64,000 nucleotides of DNA from Guillardia theta CCMP2712 (taxonomy: Eukaryota > Cryptophyceae > Pyrenomonadales > Geminigeraceae), in NCBI RefSeq assembly GCF_000315625.1, contig NW_005434626.1, positions 406,867 to 470,866 of the forward strand. The letters are read 5' to 3'. Position 1 is the stretch's first letter; each line of letters opens with the position of its first letter. Both the position numbers and the translations under genes were made by a program. Below the pieces are notes generated by a model that was not told the origin of the DNA, did no database searches, and saw only the letters and a program-made list of their open reading frames with translations. Positions 33,083 through 44,088 of this stretch are shown piece by piece.

Positions 33083-33315
33083 AGAAGGAGGAGAGAAGAC
33101 TGAAAGACCCTCGTCGTATCTTGATTTTTTCCTGGTTCAGGGCGTAATGGTTCGCCTTGATGGCATGATGGTAGTGGAGTCTCAGCGTGGATATACCAGC
33201 CTCATTGCAAGTTCTCTTGATATTTCTTGTTAACCGTGATTCATCTTTTCTCCTCAGTCACCTGAATAATCTGTCGAGTTGCTGGGTTCGTCAGCTTTAT
33301 CGACATCAGAAAGCC
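33083..33315 (+). pseudogene. Inverted, broken copy of the 5' exons of the coiled-coil gene
   Basis: Matches, in inverted orientation, 29600-29374, including the words GAAGACTGAAAGACCCTCG and TTGCAAGTTCTCTTGATA. Small insertions (an extra GC before GTAATGG; an extra CATGAT) shift the frame, and the match ends within the second exon at about 33315, where GC-rich DNA begins. Confidence 0.7.
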
Positions 33316-34172
33316 GGCCCGGCGGCCCGCGGCGGAGCGGCCTTTCCGAAGTTCACTGACTTCAACCCCGCCTCAAAGTTGAACAAACCGACCGTGAGCA
33401 CTCTTTCCAAGTTCACTGAAGGCGGCTGCTCAGCACATTTTAGCGGCGCCTGCCGGGGCCGCTCCGGCTGCTACGGCCTTAAGTTACTTGCTCCGAGGAT
33501 GCCCAGCCCCGGCGCCGCAGAATCCGATCCTTGACTGCCGCCCGCGGCGGCGCGCACGGTGACCATGCTCTAACGTGGTTCAAGCCTGCCAGGCTGCCGC
33601 GTAATCATACCACTGAGTCTAGTCACAGTAGTCACTAGCCTAGTAGGCTAGCGTGACAAAGTCTTGCATCTGACCATTGCCATTATGGCACTCGGGTCGG
33701 ACTCCACTGGCCCGTGGCACGTTCAAGGCTTAGGAAGATCGAGACTTTCTCGCGGCCACCATTCGGACCAACACTGACATTCTTATCACTCACTTGCCGC
33801 AGTGCATCACGGGCACTGAGAGGCTCATTCTACTGTCCTCGGACGGTCCGATCGGCAGTGCCGCCACGGCACCCGGCCGCGCGGCATGATCAGATCATCG
33901 GATGGCGGGGAACTTGTGACTTTGAAAGGTTCTTGAAAGGTTCTGTTTTCATTTTCAGTACTATTATCTTATAAGTTGAATTGAAGTTACTACCGGGAAA
34001 TGCTGGCGAAACGAAAGCCAGCTGGCGGCGGCGGCGGCGGCGGCGGCGGCGGAGGAGGAGGAGGAGGAGGAGGAGGAGGCTCGGGTGTGGGGAGGAAGCC
34101 AGGAGTGAAGGTGAGGCCGTCTTGAAGAATCTCTCTCGATCCCCTCACGTACGGTCTCGATGTTTGATGACG
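33316..34172. other. GC island and (GGC)(GGA) array
   Basis: 33316-33900 is GC-rich and word-repetitive (AAGTTCACTGA occurs twice, at about 33340 and 33410). 34022-34080 is (GGC)9 followed by (GGA)9. No gene seen. Confidence 0.6.
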
Positions 34173-35748
34173 ATGATGGCAGCGTACTCCTTGGCAGGGC
34201 ACGAAGCAGTCTGGGTTGAACAATACGTCGGTCAAGTCAGCAAGCAGAAGAGCATACGTACTGTTTCGTTGAGCTGTTCATCTGCTGACATTTTTCTCTT
34301 GGCAACATGGGCTGCTTGTGAAGTCTCAACATCCAGACCCGCCGGCTGCAGAGCCCATGCGATCGCCTGTGCCAGAGCAGGAGAAGTTAGAGGAGCTGAG
34401 AGAACAAGTTGAGAGGCTTGAAACGGAGAAGTTGAAGTTGATAACAGCCATGGAAGCAGAAGAACGATGCATGCTTGAGGCGATCCAATCTCTCGAGACC
34501 AACAAGCGAGCTGTACAGCAAGAGCTTGACAGAGCCATGCAGAAAGTAAAAGAGCTAGAAGAGGATCGGTGGGATTTAGACGACAGGTTGTCAGAAGCAA
34601 CGTCAAGGGTGAAACAAGCTTCGTTGGATATGAGGACAGCAGAAGATAAAGCAGAAGAGATGCAAAAGAGAATACAATTATTAGAGCGAGAGCTATTAAG
34701 AGAACGCGCCTCGAACGACAGATTGAACCAAATGCTACAAACCAAGACAGATGAAAGTCATGAAAAAGCTGAGATCATCACGCAATTGGAATGTAAAAAT
34801 ACGCAAGTGATGGATGAGATGCTAGCATTGAATGATGAATTCAAGTCTACGAAGTTGGAACTGAAGGAAGTTCAATCAAAACTGATTGTCAAAGATGAAA
34901 GAATCAAGGTATGATCTATATTCGATGTTTCTTCACCTCAAGTATGTCAAAGGAACTTGAATGTAAATTAGACAAGCTAGAAGAGGATCTGAACCAAAAA
35001 AACAGCTTCATCCGATCGCAGGAAGAAAAGAGTAACAATCGTCTTCTTGAAAGGGAAGAGACGCACCTAGAAGGTTGTTCATCTTTTGATCATGTCGGAT
35101 TGTGTTGCACTCACAAAATCTATGTTAGAAGTGCGACGATTAGAGGCAGCGATCCGTGCAAAGGAACGGGAACTACAAGATTCGCAACAGGCATACAAGA
35201 CCTCGAAATCCATCGCACTCCTTCTCTTCTGACATGTGGTTGACAGAAACATCAGACATGCACCCTGAGACTGAAGGACGAGCTGGAGAAGGAGAAAGAC
35301 CGGAGGCAGGAAGCAGAGCAAAGGCATGTGGAGATGTTTCTCGCACATGCATATGACGTCGAGCAGGGAAAGTTCGCATAGAGCTCAGCTGATCGACTAT
35401 GAAGGCAAAGCATCGAAGCTGAAGGATCAGGTATGACAGCATCAACATGTACTTGGCTGTGACATGCGCTGAAAGTTGGAGGAGAGCGCAAGAAGGGAGA
35501 AGAGTTTGATACAAAGCTTGCAAGAGACCACCAGCCGTTTCACGCAGATGATCGGAGAGAACTCTGTGCTCAAGTACAACAACCAGTCGTTGGACGAGAC
35601 CGTAAGAGCGAAAGAAGAGCAGGCGAAGCAGCTGCAGTCTGAAGTCTCCCACATGGAGGGTGTCCTCAGACAAGCCTTCAGCATCTTCACAACTCACGCA
35701 TGCTCGGACAGTGACAGGTGCGGACGAGTCGGAGGTGAGAGGAGGTAA
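34173..35748 (+). CDS. Coiled-coil protein
   Basis: A first exon from ATG 34173/34176 (MAAYSLAGHEAVWVEQYVGQ) splices at 34262 to 34324 in phase. The second exon is almost entirely heptad helix: EQEKLEELREQVERLETEKL, ELDRAMQKVKELEEDRWDLD, ERELLRERASNDRLNQMLQT. Later exons continue it: MSKELECKLDKLEEDLNQKN, EVRRLEAAIRAKERELQDSQ, LRLKDELEKEKDRRQEAEQR, then after about 35470 LEESARREKSLIQSLQETTS and DETVRAKEEQAKQLQSEVSH. An in-frame TAG near 35382 was not removed by any good intron, so the gene may be two pieces or my exon borders are wrong there. No globular domain seen; a structural or cytoskeletal role is only a guess. Confidence 0.55.
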
Positions 35749-36090
35749 CGGAGCAGCAGGTCGCCTCTTAACATCGAAGATCTGGTGGAAGAGTCCTCTT
35801 TCCTGGAGTCTGAAGCGGGCATGCGGAAATTCTTGCCAGGTTTCGCCTGTCGTGAGATGCACAAACTGACTTGCTGGGGCTGAGCAGTTTGATGACTCTT
35901 GAGGACGCGGTAGTGAGATGTCGACGGGACAGGAGACGGCAGAGAAAGAGGAGAGAGTTAAGCGGGAGAGAACCCTTTACTTGATTGCTAGATGTAAACA
36001 ATATTGCAAGCGGCCTGGCCCCAGTCTTGAGCCAGTCGTTGAGTCTGCATTTCTTTCCTCCTGGACCCCAACACGACTTCAACGAGTCGC
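35749..36090. other. Convergent 3' spacer
   Basis: Ordinary composition, no clear exon. Lies between the coiled-coil gene and the translocator gene reading from the other strand. Probable 3' UTRs. Confidence 0.5.
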
Positions 36091-37964
36091 TCACTTCTTG
36101 GCATACGCCTGAAATCTTGTCAAGGGAGCCGAGTCAAGAAACCAGCACTTGTTACCTGCTGCACGAGCGAGTACACGAGAACTCCCGCCATGGCGATGGC
36201 GGATCCTTGACACCATCAACGTTAATCCTTCTCCACTCACTGACATTTCAAGTCACCAGTGATGCCGATGGGAGTCATGGGAGTGCCGAAGGCGATGGCA
36301 GTGGCGATGAGGATGACGACACGCTTGACAGTGTTGCCAACGGCCTGAGCGACGGGAGAGACGAGGCCGAGGACCTGAGCGCGGGTCATCTGCTAGCACC
36401 GGCAGGGCGACGAGGATACCTTGAAGGCGAACTCGTTGTAGGTGTAGAGGTACCAGCCAGACAAGGCAAGGGTGCTGGCAAGCTTGAACTGCGTCATGCC
36501 TGTACACCCCATCACTTCTAGGAGAAGAGTTTGCGGGCAGAACTCACCGGGCACCGCCAGGGCAGCGTTCCAGGCTCCCATGATCTTCGGGCCTTCAAGC
36601 ACAGCAGCCACAGGGACACAGATCTATCAAGATGCAGCTGTGAGTATGAAGAGACAAGTGAGAGATGCCGTTAACCAGAGTGGCCAACATGGTGACGACG
36701 GCGAAAGTGTTGGCTGAATCCATGTTCTCGCCCTGATCCTTCCCGCTCATGGCCATCTACACACGAGCAGGTCAGGGTGAGCACACGCAGCGATCTATCG
36801 ACGTCACCTTCGAGAAGACGGCACGAGAAGCAAACAGAAGATTTGACATCATGGCAGCTCCAAAGCAAGCCCAGGTGAAGGACAGCTGCAACTGGGTCAG
36901 GTCTGACTCAACACCCCCAACGCATCCTCACCTCCCCAGCAGAAGCGATGGCGACACCGGCACAGACTGGCAAGAGAGAAAGATACACTGGAAAGGCCAT
37001 GATGGAGCCGGCAAATATGGCACTGAAGGCGAAAGAGGCTTCAGACATCGCGGCATCGCCTCGAGCTCAGCACCTGAGCACAGCGGCGAAGACAGGCTCA
37101 GCAGCCTTGACGACATGGACGAAGCTGACAGCCCCCAAGCCCATCGACAAGACAGTGACGAGATGCCCGAACCCATGGAGAAGAGAGACCTGGAGCAAGA
37201 GAGTCAGAAACGCTCCTTGGCTCTCTCAGCTTGTCTTGCCTTCTGGAGGGCCTTCATGTTGGACTCCGACGGCTTGGGAACCGGGCGGATCCCGATGGCC
37301 CACTGGGGAAGGAGCCAGAACCAAGCGACGATGAGCTGAGCAGCGGCAACGGTAGCATAGCACGGGAAAACGTTGAGCACTTGCTTGTTGGTGATGTTGT
37401 ACCCCACATTGAGAGCGTACCAAGCGATGAAGTAGACCGCCAAGAGGGCAAGGTTAGTCTTAGGCTTCTCATCTCCTGCTGAAGCAGCGCTTGACGCCTT
37501 CAATGAAACCGAGCTGCGAGCCAAGGCTCCTGCTTGCGACGATACACTTCCTCCCTGCTGGTTCGCAGAAGCCGAAAAGGACAAGCATGCGGACCTGGGC
37601 CTGCGACTACGGTATGAGTATACCTACCAGCCTTGCAATATCCTGCTTAAACAAGCCATTCGGCCTCTGGGATCTAGATCTACCAACTACGCTCATGATC
37701 GCAATCTAGAATTCTTCACATCAATCATCGACTATCCTCGCACGGCTCATTCAACCAATGGGATCTCAGTCCCTCGCTTTCTCCATCAACAAACTCATGC
37801 TCAATCCTGCCTTCGGATCCACACCTGCTTGCTTGCGAGACATACCTGATGTCAGGAGTAGCTCTAGGCGCAACAAGAGAGTTGGTCGGGCGGACAAGAA
37901 GAGGCTGGAACGCAGCTGAGGACGCTGCCATGGTGGCGAAAAGCAGCACTCGAAGATGTGCCAT
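36091..37964 (-). CDS. TPT: Plastid triose-phosphate/phosphate translocator
   Basis: Antiporter of the drug/metabolite transporter superfamily, exchanging triose phosphate for phosphate across a plastid envelope membrane. Exon 1 (37964-37846) encodes MAHLRVLLFATMAASSAAFQPL, a signal peptide ending Ser-Ala-Ala before Phe, the bipartite leader of complex red plastids. It splices in phase to 37600-37240 with LAVYFIAWYALNVGYNITNK, QVLNVFPCYATVAAAQLIVA. Later exons: GLGAVSFVHVVKAAEPVFAA (the conserved VSFTHVxKAxEP motif), FAGSIMAFPVYLSLLPVCAG, SFTWACFGAAMMSNLLFASR, NTFAVVTMLATLVNGISHL, MTQFKLASTLALSGWYLYTY, GLVSPVAQAVGNTVKRVVIL (the Lys-Arg substrate site), AIAMAGVLVYSLVQQ, and AYAKK to TGA 36091-36093. 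The intron 37190-37239 fits only with a GC donor. Whether substrate is triose phosphate, PEP or other sugar phosphate is inferred. Confidence 0.88.
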
Positions 37965-40271
37965 CTCACAACGACGTGGGAGGGATGGGAGAAGGAGGGA
38001 AATGTATGGAGGAGGGAGGAACGAGGGAGAGGGAAGAGAGACGGGAAGTAGGAGGGAGGGGATGAGAAGGGAAGGTGCCACTGACTGGTGGAGACGGAGG
38101 GGAACTGGTGGGCGGAGGAGGAGGACAATGGGATGGGAGGACGTCGGCCTCCAGGGAACTTTTTGGCGGTGGGGGTACTGATTCCAAGGGGTAGGGGTAG
38201 TAATTGGAAGGGGTGAATTCCCATATGGTAAATAGGGGTAGGGTGATAAAAGAGTAGTGCTCGGAAGTATGCAGTGATTCATTAGTCCTTTACTTAGAAA
38301 AATGTTCACGTTGGACCCTGAGGCAGGGGGACAACGAATTCACCGTACCCCCATTTTCTATGACAGAGAGATGGAAATGTGGGGTAGTGTTGTCATCAGG
38401 GTAGGGGTACAGTCGAGCCGGGGGTGTGGGGTATTCGTCGTATATGGCAGGGGTGTAAGAACCAAAATGAAACAAGAGGGTGGGGGGTCATCAATTGCAT
38501 CAATCGACTGGGAAAACGTGGGGTAAAAAATGGGAGAAAGGTAGGTGGGGTACATATGCTCCCCATCATGGTAGGGTTGCATGACAAGCTACATTTTAGA
38601 GGGTGGGGTTTATGAGAAAATACCTGGACCACCCCTCCTTGATTCCGTTCCATGACCCACCCTTCATCATAGAGAATAGCTACCCCTCACCAAGTACACC
38701 CTTTCCACACAGTGACCTACCCCTTGTGACCCAAAAAGATCCCCACCCTACCATGTCCGATTCCATGAATGTCCGGTAGGACCCTATCACCCACCATGGA
38801 CCCCGTCAATTTACTCTGTGGTCCTTTTAAAAAGTGGGGTACAACACCGGTCACCACCCACTTTCACAGAATCTACTACCCTACCCTCTAGAAATAATGC
38901 TCTCCACCCCCTACTTTACTACAAGTTTTCTCATTTTGGGTTGAGGGGTGGGTATGAGGCTTAGGAGTACCCCACCCGGTTTCTAGGAGACATCACATGA
39001 TCTATGGGTAGGTAGTGAGAGGGGGCGAGGCTGAGGCGGGTCCCCATGGGGGCGGGTTCCTTACAACCCTCGATGGGAAAAGAGGGAGAATGGCATTGCA
39101 AGAACTAATAGAGGGTGGTGAAAGGAGGGGTGGTTGTTGGTGTCATGGGGGGTTAGCATTTCAGGTGGTGGGTACTAAGGTAAAGGGGTGGTCTCAGTTC
39201 AGTCCATGATGGCCCCGGGGCGGCATCAAACGAGGGATCACATGAGCGGCTCACTTGGGAAGGTGAAGGGGCTGTAGACAGCCGATCAGACCTGGAGACA
39301 GCGGGGGTTGTCCTGGGCCAACCGCAAGTAAGTTCCGAAGTTCGCGGGAAGGGGTAGGGTCTATCTGATCAAGGGGGTGGGGGTGATTGGACAAGGGGTG
39401 AAGCAACAAAACGACGCCAGGGACGTGCTTAAATATCTATCACCGGTGTATTTATGGGATAAAATGGGGGTAGGGGTAAGAATCTCTCGGTTCTAAATGT
39501 CGCCCACCCCTCAGAACAAGAGTTGTAGCCGCTGCTGCTGCGGCAGCACAAGAATCACCTAGTTGGCGAAATCGATGCCCTCGGGCAGCACCAAAAGTCC
39601 GGGGCGGGCCACTAGTCATTGATCTCGGAATCCTACCGGGTAGGTAGTTTATTTACAATTCTTTTATAAAAACATACCTACTGATGGTAATAATAGTTTT
39701 ATATTTGTATGGCTTGCCAAATTCCAATAACTTTTAAAAAATTAGCGAGAAGCAGATGACTCAGTGAGTCACTGGCAGTCTAGCATCGGCATCATGGCAT
39801 TGCCACCACAAGTTGATGACATCTCATTCCCTTCAACTTGAGTGACTTAGTGATCAGCTGCAGTCACTGGCACTAAGTTCTGAGAGTCGGTGAAAGAGAC
39901 CGTCGGGCCCGGCGTCCAACTTTCATGCCACTGAGTGACCGTGTCACAGGCCGGGGCTCAGCGGGGGAGTCGGATGCCGGGTGGCCGCGCCACTGCCATG
40001 ATCCGATGATCATTGACGCCGGGTCACTCCTGACTCGGGGTCACTGTTGTCAGAGCCGCTACCGGATCAGACGCGGCCCGCGGCCTCAGACTGTGAACGT
40101 CTGGGCCACGGCCGCCGGACCGTGCCGGGACTCCGGTTGATGATCCGATGATCGGCCCACCGGGCCGGGCCGGGCAGACTCCGGAGCCGGGAGTCAACGG
40201 TCCGGGATCCGATCATCGAGTACCTTACCCGAGTCAAGTCTTTCAAGGACGGTTTCACCAGCAGTTGAACC
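37965..40271. other. Gene-free region: GGGGTAG island and GC word island
   Basis: 38160-38610 is rich in GGGGTAG and GTGGGG on the plus strand. 38620-38920 is rich in the complement (CCCACC, CTACCC). 38935-39520 returns to the G-rich strand. 39650-39745 is AT-rich. 39745-40260 is GC-rich with CACTGAGT, GATCCGATGATC and CCGGGCC words. Frames are short. No gene or RNA recognised. Confidence 0.6.
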
Positions 40272-41030
40272 ATGTCCTGCCGGGCTTGCGGGGCAGCAGA
40301 GGCGAAGAAGCGATGCGGACGATGCCGAGCAGTTGCATATGTAAGATGATGACATGTAGACATGGAAATCTGTAGGATAGATGAGCTGCATGAGGGAGGA
40401 CAGTTGATGCACTAACAACTTCTGGTGCTTGTCTCACCTGTAGTTGTTAGGCTGAAATTTGTCTTTTCGCGTAACCAGTACTCTTCATCTTAGTCCTTGC
40501 ATGCCATGTCTCCCATTGTAATATTGCAGCTTGTGATTTCTCTCGTTCTCAACCTGAAACCTGCCGCTGTTCAGTGCTCGAAGGAATGCCAGAGGCTGCA
40601 CTGGAAATCTCACAGAGCTGTTTGCGACTTTCTCGCTGCTCCTGTTCCTGACGACCTTGAGCGCGAGAATGAGCACTCCAACGTTGTCGAGCATGAAGAA
40701 GAATCGAACATGGCGTTGACGAGCTCATTGCCAAGCACGAGTGCGGCGAGAACAAAGAAGTCGGTGAGGGTTACGCTTGATCATCGTGGGTCGTGATGGT
40801 GTACTGGTTGATGCCAGGTAGCTTGCAGGACTTGCAAGGGAGAGGGCAAAGTTTCCCGAGAGAAACCAAACTTGCTGCCATTCCCGAGGCTCGAGAGCCG
40901 CACAGCTTCTTTCGTACTACGTGAACTGACCTGCCCTGACTGCGGTGACGTTGCTTGTCGACCATGTCTTGCAAGCGTGACACACAGTAGATGGTTTTGG
41001 TACTACTGTGGCCAATGCAAACTTGTATGA
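40272..41030 (+). CDS. MYND zinc-finger protein with a second Cys cluster
   Basis: Three exons, 40272-40340, 40575-40763 and 40818-41030, all joined in phase 0; 156 residues. Exon 1 plus the start of exon 2 make the MYND finger CRACG...KRCGRCRAVAYCSKECQRLHWKSHRAVC, with the C-x2-C...C-x2-C...YCS-x-x-CQ-x-x-HW-x-x-H-x-x-x-C ligands intact. An acidic Ser-rich linker follows. Exon 3 has a second cluster: CRTCKGEGK, then CPDCGDVACRPC and YYCGQC near the C-terminus, enough cysteines for one or two more zinc sites. MYND fingers bind proline-rich peptides; the role of the second part is unknown. Stop TGA at 41028-41030. Confidence 0.78.
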
Positions 41031-41277
41031 ATCGCACTCGCAAATGCCAAGTGAAAGTAATTCTCAACTGCCTTGCTATCGGTAAGCTTGTTGGCGCACT
41101 ATCGGCCATGATTTATGTTTCTCGTTTTTAATGTCTTGTGCAGTTGTCAGGCACCCGATAGAGAATGTTGTACATGTAGCTTGCCGTCATCGTAACGTGA
41201 ATGTTCTAACGTAATTCTTCATTCTGATTCTGTAAATAAACGATAGATTTTGCGCCATCTTCCTTTCTCACGTTTGT

Positions 41278-44088
41278 TCAAGCCATTTCCTCGCGAACAG
41301 ATGGGCCCAATCTTTCCGATTGATACTTTCTCCTGAACATCGCCAAGCACTCGCTAATCGACGTGACGAGCTGGTACATGCTCTGTCTCTTATTTGGTTC
41401 GTGACTCCAGCCCTGATCTATCATGGAGCAAAATCGTTCTCTCAGGTTGAAGGAAGAACCATCAGCAGCATTGAACACATCGGCGAGGTCCTCCAGCGAC
41501 GGCCTCTGCATTCCCCAGCCAACAATCCCAGGGATGGAAGCGATGGGTCTACCGGAGAAAGGAGTCTTGACAGCAGCCACCTCCCACATCATCACGGTGA
41601 AGGAGTAAATGTCGCTGCGCTCGTCGAAATGTTCTCCACGGTGAACTTCCGGCGCGATGTAGAGCATGGTCCCTGCCGTCCGCATGGTGTTGACATGACT
41701 TGCTTCTTTGATCCGAGAGAGTCCGAAGTCGCAGACTTTCACGATCATATTCGAGTGGAGTCGCTGCAGCAGGAAATTCTCAGGTTTGATATCCCGATGC
41801 ACCAACCGATTTTCATGAAGGTATCTGGAACAGTGTGAGTGCTTCTAGAAGCAAGGAAATTCGTATCCACCTTACACCGCAGGCAGCTTCTCGGAGAAGC
41901 TCTATTCGATGTTCTAAAGTATCGAACAAGGCTTCATTCTTGAGGTATTTCCTAAGATCACCTTCAAGAAGCTCTGTGACTATGCAGAACGTGTTCGAAT
42001 CCGTCAGGGTTCCTGTAGCGAACATCACACAGTGCTGGCAATCGAAGAAATACGAACCGAAAAATGAAATTACATTCGGATGCCGCAGGTTCATCAGTCT
42101 CGAGACCTCACTCTTGAAGTCATAAATAATCTGATTGAATTCTTCTGAGTCCAAGCTGCTCGAGTTGCGAACTTGCTTCACAGCTACCGTTGCAGACATC
42201 CATTCAGCCTTGTAGATGATACCGAAAGAGCCTTCTGCTATTCTCGATATGATCTTCAGGTCCTCCGATTTGATTTCTGTGTTGGGAAGTTCCACTTTGC
42301 TCGGCGTGAATTCTTTTGTCGGTGACGCATTGGTGTCTGCTCTTGAGTCTTCCTTGTCCGAACTCTTCTTGGTCCTGAGGATTTTGATTCCTCCCCTTTG
42401 ATAGCTCCAGCAAGCCGCTGAATGTGCATCAGTCACATAGATCGGTTCTTGTTTTGCATTCTTAGATCTCATGATTCCGTTGTTCAATTCTTCCATTTGA
42501 AACAATCTTGTCTGCAATTCATTTATTTGCTCATCACGTGCAACCATCAGTTTATCCTGCATGTGGGTTAGATTTCAGTTTCAAAACATCTGCTCCAGAT
42601 TGCTTTACATGATCTCGCTTGTATTGCTTGAATTCTTCTTCAACTGATCTCAAACGTGCAATCTCATCATTCTGAGACTTATATTTCTCATAGAAGCTAT
42701 CATGCGTTTGACATATGCCTTGGATTCTGTTCTCGACGTCATGCATCTTAGAAAATAAATGTTGATGAGCTTCCACAATAGCACTTTGATTCTTAGAAAA
42801 TTTGTCCTACAAAACAAGAGCAAACTCAGATCGAAGCCCGAACAATAATCAAAGTGAAAACCTCTCTTTTGTTCATGTTTGATTCAGCTAAATTTTGTGA
42901 GGTCTGTGAAATAGAAATCTCCGCATCAAGCTCGTCATTCATCATTTTCATCATTTTTTCTGTCGCTTTTGAATATGACTTCAATTTTTCACTCTCAGCT
43001 TGAACGTCCTTGACCTTCTTCTCACTTGAAGCAAGAATCCTTTCGAGGTTTTTAATCTTCTCCTGCATCATCCAGTTGTGGCTCAGAATACTCTGTTTTT
43101 CCGTGTTGAGGGCGTCGATGCTATCCTTCAACCTCTTTTTGTCTTGAGACATTACTGACATAACATGCTGTATCGACGATTCCATTCTTATTTCAAGAGA
43201 CTGCTTCTGCTCAGTTAACTCAACAACTGTATCTCTTTCAACTTGCAATCGCCTTTCCAAATCTTCTACTTTCTTTTTCTGCAAGGCAATTTCCTCCTTA
43301 GCGCTTGTATTCGCTGTTGTCGTCCCATTGGTCCCTTGCGGTTTTACTTGATCAAAATCTATATCAACGAACATGGTTTCGTTTGGATCGCCACTGTTGT
43401 AAACAAATCGTCAAACAACTGATGAATTGATAAGTTGTTGATTCACCCGGCTATTTCCTTGTCATTTGCCTCATCATCGCTATCCCCCTGTCATGGACAG
43501 TAAATGGTAAGAAATGTGAGGCCAAAGCATCACGAGAGCGATAAGATGACTTACCAGTGACGGGGCATAATGTGCAGACTGTCTACTTCTCTGGGAATTA
43601 AAGATTGTAGATTTGGAACTCTGTAACTCCACAGGTTCCTGCAGTCTCGTATTAGTGTGCGATATTTGAATATGATTTGAATCGTCACGAAAGTTTCCAA
43701 CCTGATGCTCCTTCTCTGCGAGTCCACACACACAAGAAGATGATAAAGTTTTTTTCTTGAAAACCCCTTTGCACTTTTTCCATTTTCGTTCTTTACATGA
43801 TGCGCATGCGTCGCTGAGCAAATACATTACGTAAGAGGAGGCTTCTACATCTAAGAAGAACCAACACCTTGCAAAGTTCCAGCTTTCGGACCAGCTAGAG
43901 AGCCTGACCTGTCCTTTGCGTATTGCGTTTCGCACACAACAGCAGCAGAGAGGAGAGAATCTGGACTTGAGCTCGCTGAAGCTCAAAGTTACATGAAGAA
44001 TGATCGAGATGTTGGTTTTATCCACCATCTTGTTATCGATGAGCATCCCTCCAAGTGCTCGCCTGCTTGCCGGGAGCATTCGGCGCAT
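41278..44088 (-). CDS. Coiled-coil protein kinase (TKL-like)
   Basis: The C-terminal kinase: RIAEGSFGIIYKAEW (Gly loop), VAVKQV, then the exon end CGVR joined over a 46-nt intron (41825-41870) to YLHENRLVHRDIKPENFLL, DFGLS and IAPEVHRGEHFDERSDIYSF; motifs needed for activity are present. Stop at 41278. Upstream are a coiled coil (from MFVDIDFDQVKPQGTNG on: KKVEDLERRLQVERDTVVEL, EKQSILSHNWMMQEKIKNLE) and a second one (DVENRIQGICQTHDSFYEKY). A 31-nt intron (42557-42587) would join KQSGAD to DKLMVARDEQ. Short exons GDSDDEANDKEIAG and GDPNET splice well. The N-terminal exon from ATG 44088 is Cys- and Lys-rich and unrecognised. The start is uncertain. Substrates unknown. Confidence 0.72.

Larger units (their letters stand above)
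29374..33315. mobile_element. 3.9-kb inverted array of about 0.7-0.9-kb units
   Basis: Left arm (29374-31545) and right arm (31980-33315) are inverted copies of each other, separated by about 430 bp of GC-rich unrelated DNA. The outer flank (29374-29782; 32953-33315) occurs once per arm. Inside it, a unit beginning ATCGATCTGGGGAGGTTACG is tandemly repeated, two full and one truncated on the left, one full and one partial on the right. Shared landmarks per unit: TCAAAAAGGTTGG, ACCTTGACCAGCCGCCGAG, a TATATATAC box, and TGTCCTGTAGCGCTTTTCC. No transposase, reverse transcriptase or terminal target-site duplication was seen. Could be a non-autonomous element family or an assembly-scale inverted duplication. 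Confidence 0.7.

Noticed and set aside
38610-38930. GGGGTAG islands as interstitial telomere arrays
   Set aside because: The words are not in tandem register and switch strand; the only ordered telomere-type motif is TTTAGGG at 46941.
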